Shown here: positions 60,215 through 64,000 of the stretch, one piece after another
How the letters are laid out: each line of letters opens with the position of its first letter
Position numbering within the stretch: the stretch's first letter is position 1
Program-made: the position numbers and the translations under genes
Assembly: GCA_944319915.1 (NCBI GenBank)
Contig: CALUEY010000033.1
Coordinates: 1 to 64,000, forward strand
Length of the DNA stretch: 64,000 bases
From: an uncultured Prevotella sp.
GTDB lineage: Bacteria; Bacteroidota; Bacteroidia; Bacteroidales; Bacteroidaceae
Direction of reading: 5' to 3'
The notes under the pieces: model-generated
Database searches by the model: none
Told to the model about the DNA's origin: nothing
The model's input: only the letters and a program-made list of their open reading frames with translations

Positions 60215-61189
60215 TCAGCTCATGCTGAGCATGCGCTCTATGGGCCTTACGGCCAGCGGGGCGATGGCGGGGTCCACCTCCACTGCGGGCCACTCGTGCC
60301 TCAGCGTGTTGTACACCTTGAGCAGCGTGTTCATCTTCATGTACTCGCACTCGTTGCAGGCCCCGGTGCCGGCGAGCGGCACGGGCAGGAACACCTTGCC
60401 GGGGCAGGCGCGCCGCATCTCGTGGATTATGCCCGGCTCGGTGGCCACGATGAACTCCGTGGCGTCGCTCTCCTTGGCGTACTTGAGCATCACCGCCGTG
60501 GAGCCGGCCACGTCGGCCAGCCCTAGCACCCCGGCGCGGCACTCCAGGTGGGCCATCACCTTGGCCCCGGGGTGGGCCTGCCTCAGCCTCTCCACCTCGG
60601 CCTCGGCAAAGCGCTCGTGCACGTGGCAGGCGCCGGGCCACAGCAGCATCCGGCGGCCCGTGGCGGCGTTGATGTAGGCCCCGAGGTTGCGGTCGGGCCC
60701 GAAGATTATCGGCTCTTCCTGGGGCAGCTGGCTTATCACTTTCATGGCGTTGCCGCTTGTCACCACTATGTCGGTGAGGGCCTTCACGGCCGCCGTGGTG
60801 TTTACGTAGCTCACAACGGTGCAGCCCGGGTGCTCCTGCTTGAACTTCCTCAGGTCGTCGGCGCGGCACGAGTCGGCCAGCGAGCAGCCCGCGCCCAGGT
60901 CGGGCGCCAGCACCAGCTTGCCGGGGCAGAGCAGCTTGCACGTCTCGGCCATGAAGTGCACGCCGCACATCACTATGATGCGGGCGTCGGTAGCTGCGGC
61001 CCGGCGGGCCAGGGCGAGCGAGTCGCCCGTGAAGTCGGCCACGTCCTGCACCTCGGCCCTCGTGTAGTAGTGGGCCATCACCACGGCCTTCTTCTCCGCG
61101 CACATCCTCCTTATCTCGGCCTTCAGGTCGCACCCGGCAGGGGCCGGCTCGTCAATGAAGCCCTTCGTTGTCCATTCTTGTCTTGCCAT
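60215..61189 (-). CDS. nadA: Quinolinate synthase A
   Basis: Condenses iminoaspartate with DHAP to quinolinate for NAD synthesis. 324 residues. It binds a [4Fe-4S] cluster by three Cys, visible in IVMCGVHFMAETCKLL, AHLECRAGVLGLADVAGS and GTGACNECEYMKMNTL. VVMAHYYTRAEVQDVADFTG and FGPDRNLGAYIN are substrate-binding blocks. nadB and nadC are not in the window. First gene of the leftward operon; a minus-strand -7-like TAATTTTG lies at 61401-61408 inside the putative origin. Confidence 0.96.
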   Translation of the reverse strand: MARQEWTTKGFIDEPAPAGCDLKAEIRRMCAEKKAVVMAHYYTRAEVQDVADFTGDSLALARRAAATDARIIVMCGVHFMAETCKLLCPGKLVLAPDLGAGCSLADSCRADDLRKFKQEHPGCTVVSYVNTTAAVKALTDIVVTSGNAMKVISQLPQEEPIIFGPDRNLGAYINAATGRRMLLWPGACHVHERFAEAEVERLRQAHPGAKVMAHLECRAGVLGLADVAGSTAVMLKYAKESDATEFIVATEPGIIHEMRRACPGKVFLPVPLAGTGACNECEYMKMNTLLKVYNTLRHEWPAVEVDPAIAPLAVRPIERMLSMS

Positions 61190-61580
61190 CGTATCAATAT
61201 TATTATCTGTTCTTTCTTTTCTTATTGAAAACTTAAATGAGTTTTATGATGTGGCGTTGATATGTTGAAAACTTCCCGCCATAATCCTTGCCCATTCCGT
61301 TGTCAACCCGTGGGTGGGCGGTTGCCAACAGCCGCTGTTGGTTCTTTGTGGCTGGCTCATAGCGCTATGCGCCGTTTATCCACAATCCGCCATTTCGGTG
61401 CAAAATTAATAAGTTTATGTTTTTTCCCGACAGAAAACTGTTGAAAACTTGCTGAAATCCCCTTGATAAGCCCGTTGATATCCATGGCCGCCCGGGCCTG
61501 CCGGGCATGGTGTGGATAACTCATGGTGCAATCCACAGGGTTATGAGCACGGTTATCCACACAGTTGTCAACAGTTGCGG
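61190..61580. other. Putative chromosomal replication origin (oriC) with DnaA boxes
   Basis: Perfect DnaA boxes TTATCCACA at 61376-61384 (+) and 61553-61561 (+), and its complement TGTGGATAA at 61511-61519. A near-match CAATCCACA is at 61529-61537. AT-rich stretches lie at 61190-61265 and 61399-61450 (for example CAAAATTAATAAGTTTATGT), with repeated TTGAAAACTT (about 61264 and 61441). The region contains no gene. parS sites lie about 21-22 kb to the left. dnaA itself is not in the window. Confidence 0.75.
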
Positions 61581-61639
61581 GCAGCCCCTTGGGCCGCGGC
61601 CGGCGGGCGCAGGGGCGTGCGTGGGCGGCAGCCCTGCGG

Positions 61640-61745
61640 CTGCCGCCTTGCGTTATGGGCCGTTTTGGGCTGTGGAACGGGCCGTTTGGCCTTGCGTTAT
61701 GGGCTGTTTTGGAAGTCAATGCGTGCTGTTTTGGCGGGTGGGAGT
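61640..61745. repeat. Imperfect direct repeat of GCGTTATGGGC(C/T)GTTTTGG
   Basis: CCTTGCGTTATGGGCCGTTT (about 61648) recurs as CCTTGCGTTATGGGCTGTTT (about 61690), separated by GGAACGGGCCGTTTGG. It belongs with the other GGCCGTT-type sequences at 12.1, 42.4 and 50.05 kb. No gene between 61581 and 61772. Confidence 0.6.
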
Positions 61746-61772
61746 GTAAAAGGTGGAGATTGCAGCAGGGTG

Positions 61773-62714
61773 TCATCCCTGGATTATTTCATCCATGGGC
61801 AACCCGGTCATCCGGGCTATGTCGGCGGGCGCCACCCCGTTTTTCAGCATCGTGGCTATGAGTTCGCTGCGGCCTTGCGCCATGCCCTCGGCCCTTCCTT
61901 GCTCCATGCCCTCGGCCCTTCCTTGCTCCATGCCCTCGGCCCTTCCTTGCTCCATGCCCTCGGCCCTTCCCTCAATGAGGCCTTCGAGGCGGGCGTTTTC
62001 CAGCACGTCGTTCTGTATCATTACGGCGTTGATGTGCTCGTCGTAGTTGTGGCGCTCTATGGGGTCCATGTCGTAGTAGCGCAGCCGGCTGCGCGCCTCG
62101 GGCAGCCCTGGGGCTGTGTCGTCGGGCCGTATCTCGCCCGTCTTGAGGTACCTTATCCACTCCTCGAGCGGCGTCTTGGCCACTGAGTTGAACTCGTTTA
62201 CGCGTATGAGGTAGTACTCGGGGAATATCTCTTCGGGCAGCTTGCGCACTATGGCGTCGCGCTGTCGCGTGGTTAGCTCAAGGCAGTCGCCCGTGTGCAC
62301 GCCCTTGAAGGTGGTCTGCCCGTGGTACAGGTAGTCGTTGCCCTTGCCGAGGTCGAAGTAGAGTATGCTTACTGAGATGACCTTCTTCACCTGGCCGTAG
62401 CTCTCGCCGAGCGATATGTGCTCGGTGATGGCCTTGGCCACGCCGTAGAGCACCCTTTCGAGGTAGTACACCTCGCGCGTGTTCTGCACCTCCACCAGAA
62501 TGATGTCGCCCTTGGAGTCCTTGGCCTTTATGTCCACGCGGTTGAACTTGTCGTCCTCGTGCGTCTGGTTGGCCTCGCTCTCGAGCATCTCAAGTATGGT
62601 TATCTTCTCTCCGAGGAGCACTGTGAGCAGCCCCTCGAGCACTGCGAAGTTGGCCTTGTCGCGCAGCATGCGCTTCATGGCCCAGTCGAACATTACGTAC
62701 CTTTCTTTCTCCAT
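61773..62714 (-). CDS. Rpn family recombination-promoting nuclease / putative transposase
   Basis: 313 residues from ATG 62714 (MEKERYVMFDWAMKRMLRDK). PD-(D/E)XK-type nuclease region with NRVDIKAKDSKGDIILVEVQ (catalytic Asp, then ExQ) and FDWAMKRML at the N-terminus, typical of Rpn/PDDEXK transposase-like proteins in Bacteroidetes. The C-terminal part has a tandem 8-residue repeat EGMEQGRA four times (24-nt DNA repeats at about 61881-61976), then a short helix-turn-helix-like end (GVAPADIARMTGLPMDEII). Known Rpn proteins act in recombination or phage defence; the role here is unknown. It has a perfect promoter. Confidence 0.85.
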   Translation of the reverse strand: MEKERYVMFDWAMKRMLRDKANFAVLEGLLTVLLGEKITILEMLESEANQTHEDDKFNRVDIKAKDSKGDIILVEVQNTREVYYLERVLYGVAKAITEHISLGESYGQVKKVISVSILYFDLGKGNDYLYHGQTTFKGVHTGDCLELTTRQRDAIVRKLPEEIFPEYYLIRVNEFNSVAKTPLEEWIRYLKTGEIRPDDTAPGLPEARSRLRYYDMDPIERHNYDEHINAVMIQNDVLENARLEGLIEGRAEGMEQGRAEGMEQGRAEGMEQGRAEGMAQGRSELIATMLKNGVAPADIARMTGLPMDEIIQG

Positions 62715-62767
62715 GGCTTTGCTTTTTTTTGTGTAGGATGGGGTGGGGCGGCGGTTTGCCCCTGCTG

Positions 62768-62799
62768 CAAATGTACGCAATTATTTTAAGATGGGCAAA
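62768..62799 (-). promoter_or_regulatory. Bacteroidetes-type promoter for the Rpn gene
   Basis: On the minus strand TTTG (62796-62799), 20 nt, TACATTTG (62768-62775), about 55 nt from the ATG. A family A array starts about 7 nt beyond the -33 box. Confidence 0.8.
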
Positions 62800-62805
62800 T
62801 TTTTT

Positions 62806-62850
62806 TTGGGAGGGCTGGGAGTAATGGGAGGGCTGGGAGAACTGTGAGGG
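62806..62850 (-). repeat. Family A array upstream of the Rpn promoter
   Basis: About five 9-nt units (TTGGGAGGG, CTGGGAGTA, ATGGGAGGG, CTGGGAGAA, CTGTGAGGG). The C-rich strand is the coding strand of the Rpn gene, as for the other arrays beside promoters. Confidence 0.8.
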
Positions 62851-62955
62851 CCTCAGCGACGCTTGCAGGCTGTAGGCTGGGGTGAGGCCCAGGTGTGGGG
62901 GGGTGCGAGAGCGGGCCGTAGGCGCGGGCGTCGGTGCCCGAGAGGTAGGGCGTGT

Positions 62956-62988
62956 CGGTTAGCTGGGCTGCGGTGGCCCAGCTAACCG
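62956..62988 (-). terminator. Hairpin downstream of the GH115 gene
   Basis: CGGTTAGCTGGGC pairs with GCCCAGCTAACCG around TGCGGTG, 21 nt past the GH115 stop. No T-run. The stretch 62851-62955 shows no supported gene. Confidence 0.55.
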
Positions 62989-63009
62989 ATATTGCCAGTA
63001 TAGCTTGTT

Positions 63010-64000
63010 TTATGGCTCGTGGTTTACGGGGAATAGGTAGAACTTGCGGTTGGCCTCGTAGTCGAGCATCCACTGGTCCACCACGATGTGGCTGTCGATG
63101 GCCTTTATGGCGAGCGTGTGCTTGCCGGCCTTGAGCGCGGGCAGCTCGAGGGTGCGCACGGCCTGGCCGCGCATCACGTTCTGCTTCCAGCCCTCGGAGC
63201 GGAACTTCTCCTTCAGGGTGAACACTTTAGGCTCTCTGCCGTCCACGCTCACGCTGAAGCGCAGGTCGGCGCCGTCGTTGGGCTGGGTGGGTATGAGGGC
63301 GATGCGCAGCACGGCGTCGCCGTCCTCAGTGGTGGTGAAGGTGTATGTGAGCGTGCCGCCCTTGGGCAGGCTCACGGCGTTCATGCTGTGGCCGAGCATG
63401 GCCACGGCCTCGGCCCCGGTGGTGGCGCTGTCGTACTGGCAGGCGTCGCGTGCCAGTGTGCCGTCGGCTTCCATGTGGTGGGGCTTGGCGGGCTTTTCTT
63501 TCTTTAGCCACTGCTGCGCCTCGGCGGCGGTGAGCAGGGTGGGCAGGGGCGGCGCGCCGAACACTGGCAGGTCCCTGGGCCTCATGTTCATGGAGCGGCG
63601 CCACTTGCCCCCGGCCATCTCATTGTTGTAGTATTGTGTTGCAGAGCGTATCTCCTGGTATGCGGCCTGGCTCTTGGCCACTGCGGCGTAGATGTCGGCC
63701 CGGGTGTCGGGCATGGCCTTGGTGGCGCTGCCGTTGGCCAGCTGGCGCGCCAGCTGGGCGTGGAGCAGCTTGCGTGCGTGGGCGTCGGCCGAGAGCACCG
63801 GGTACTTTATGGCGGCGAAGTAGGCGTCGCGCAGCTCCGGGCGCACGAGCGCCTCGGCCTCCCTCACGGCCTGGGCCACGGCGGCGTAGCGCTCGAGGTA
63901 GCGGTGAAGCTCGCCGCCGAAGGCCTCGGTGCTGAACTCAGTGTTGCGCACGGGGCTGAGGCCGCGGTCGAACGTCTGCTTCGATAGCTCCGTCTGCCCC
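63010..64000 (-). CDS. GH115 family xylan alpha-1,2-glucuronidase, C-terminal part (runs off the window)
   Basis: The visible 330 residues match the C-terminal part of glycoside hydrolase family 115, which removes (4-O-methyl-)glucuronic acid from xylan. Visible: FGGELHRYLERYAAVAQAVR, LRDAYFAAIKYPVLSADAHA and AGGKWRRSMNMRPRDLPVFG. The C-terminal GH115-type beta domain contains PKGGTLTYTFTTTEDGDAVL and HTLAIKAIDSHIVVDQWMLD. The reading frame stays open to base 64000 (TELSKQTFDRGLSPVRNTEF), so the catalytic barrel and start lie outside. The protein fits the GH10 xylanase at 12.3 kb functionally. Confidence 0.85.
   Translation of the reverse strand, partial: GQTELSKQTFDRGLSPVRNTEFSTEAFGGELHRYLERYAAVAQAVREAEALVRPELRDAYFAAIKYPVLSADAHARKLLHAQLARQLANGSATKAMPDTRADIYAAVAKSQAAYQEIRSATQYYNNEMAGGKWRRSMNMRPRDLPVFGAPPLPTLLTAAEAQQWLKKEKPAKPHHMEADGTLARDACQYDSATTGAEAVAMLGHSMNAVSLPKGGTLTYTFTTTEDGDAVLRIALIPTQPNDGADLRFSVSVDGREPKVFTLKEKFRSEGWKQNVMRGQAVRTLELPALKAGKHTLAIKAIDSHIVVDQWMLDYEANRKFYLFPVNHEP

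Noticed and set aside
62786-63073. Short open frame with a signal-like stretch (ILAISVSWATAAQLTDTPYL) after GH115
   Set aside because: It lacks a proper start, crosses the GH115 stop hairpin and ends in translated family A repeat. At best it is a relic, not supportable as a gene.

Overview
The window reads as a chromosomal segment of a GC-rich member of the Bacteroidales (Prevotellaceae-like). The reasons are Bacteroidetes-type promoters (TTTG, about 19-20 nt, then TAnnTTTG) before many genes, almost no Shine-Dalgarno sequences, a BspA-like leucine-rich-repeat protein, a free-standing AICAR formyltransferase, an sdhC-sdhA-sdhB operon, xylan-degrading enzymes (GH10, GH115) and many secreted proteins ending in a short 'Y(S/N)xxGxxL...GLNIxK...KVVVK' tail. 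No tRNA, rRNA, CRISPR array, prophage or complete insertion sequence was recognised.

Layout. 0-7.3 kb: ruvB, coaD and ybeY on +, then on - a small secreted protein, a C-terminal processing protease and parE. 7.3-12.1 kb: GNAT-like protein, OmpA-family protein, PG_1098-type methyltransferase and a four-helix-bundle 'suffix' protein. 12.3-27.1 kb: a GH10 xylanase coupled to a beta-helix protein, then three giant paralogous secreted proteins separated by complex repeats. 27.4-33.3 kb: a small basic protein, AICAR formyltransferase, Hsp20, three cell-envelope proteins and a patch of gene relics. 33.6-37 kb: succinate dehydrogenase/fumarate reductase. 37.3-44.5 kb: mnmG, apt, uvrC, dtd, a MazG-like protein and deoC, with two parS-like sites. 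44.6-49.9 kb: a second four-helix 'suffix' protein, a polyprenyl synthase, polA and an outer-membrane barrel. 50.7-56.9 kb: a large secreted protein, mutS and a small protein. 57.1-61.2 kb: a leftward operon nadA-ychF-lgt-DKNYV protein-xpt. 61.2-61.6 kb: an intergenic cluster of DnaA boxes that looks like the replication origin. 61.8-64 kb: an Rpn-family nuclease and a GH115 glucuronidase running off the end.

The most unusual content lies between genes. At least four families of short tandem repeats occupy gaps: A (9-nt unit CTCCCAGNN), B (9-nt unit GGCCTATAN), K (GGCCTTGGG/CTTTGGATT) and C (12-nt units around ACGTGGG with palindromic hairpins). Families A, K and C are built as inverted arrays around a core. 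Arrays often run exactly from a stop codon to just before the next start codon, and they even supply the end of coaD. The two four-helix 'suffix' paralogues are each bracketed by arrays, and each by a different family: the 11.2 kb copy by A, the 44.6 kb copy by B. In both, the array starts at or one base after the TGA stop. This one-gene-one-repeat-family pairing is the best candidate here for an undescribed system. It is an inference from layout; the sequence shows no mechanism.

Start codons were moved downstream of the longest ORF wherever the N-terminal extension was only translated repeat or overlapped a promoter.
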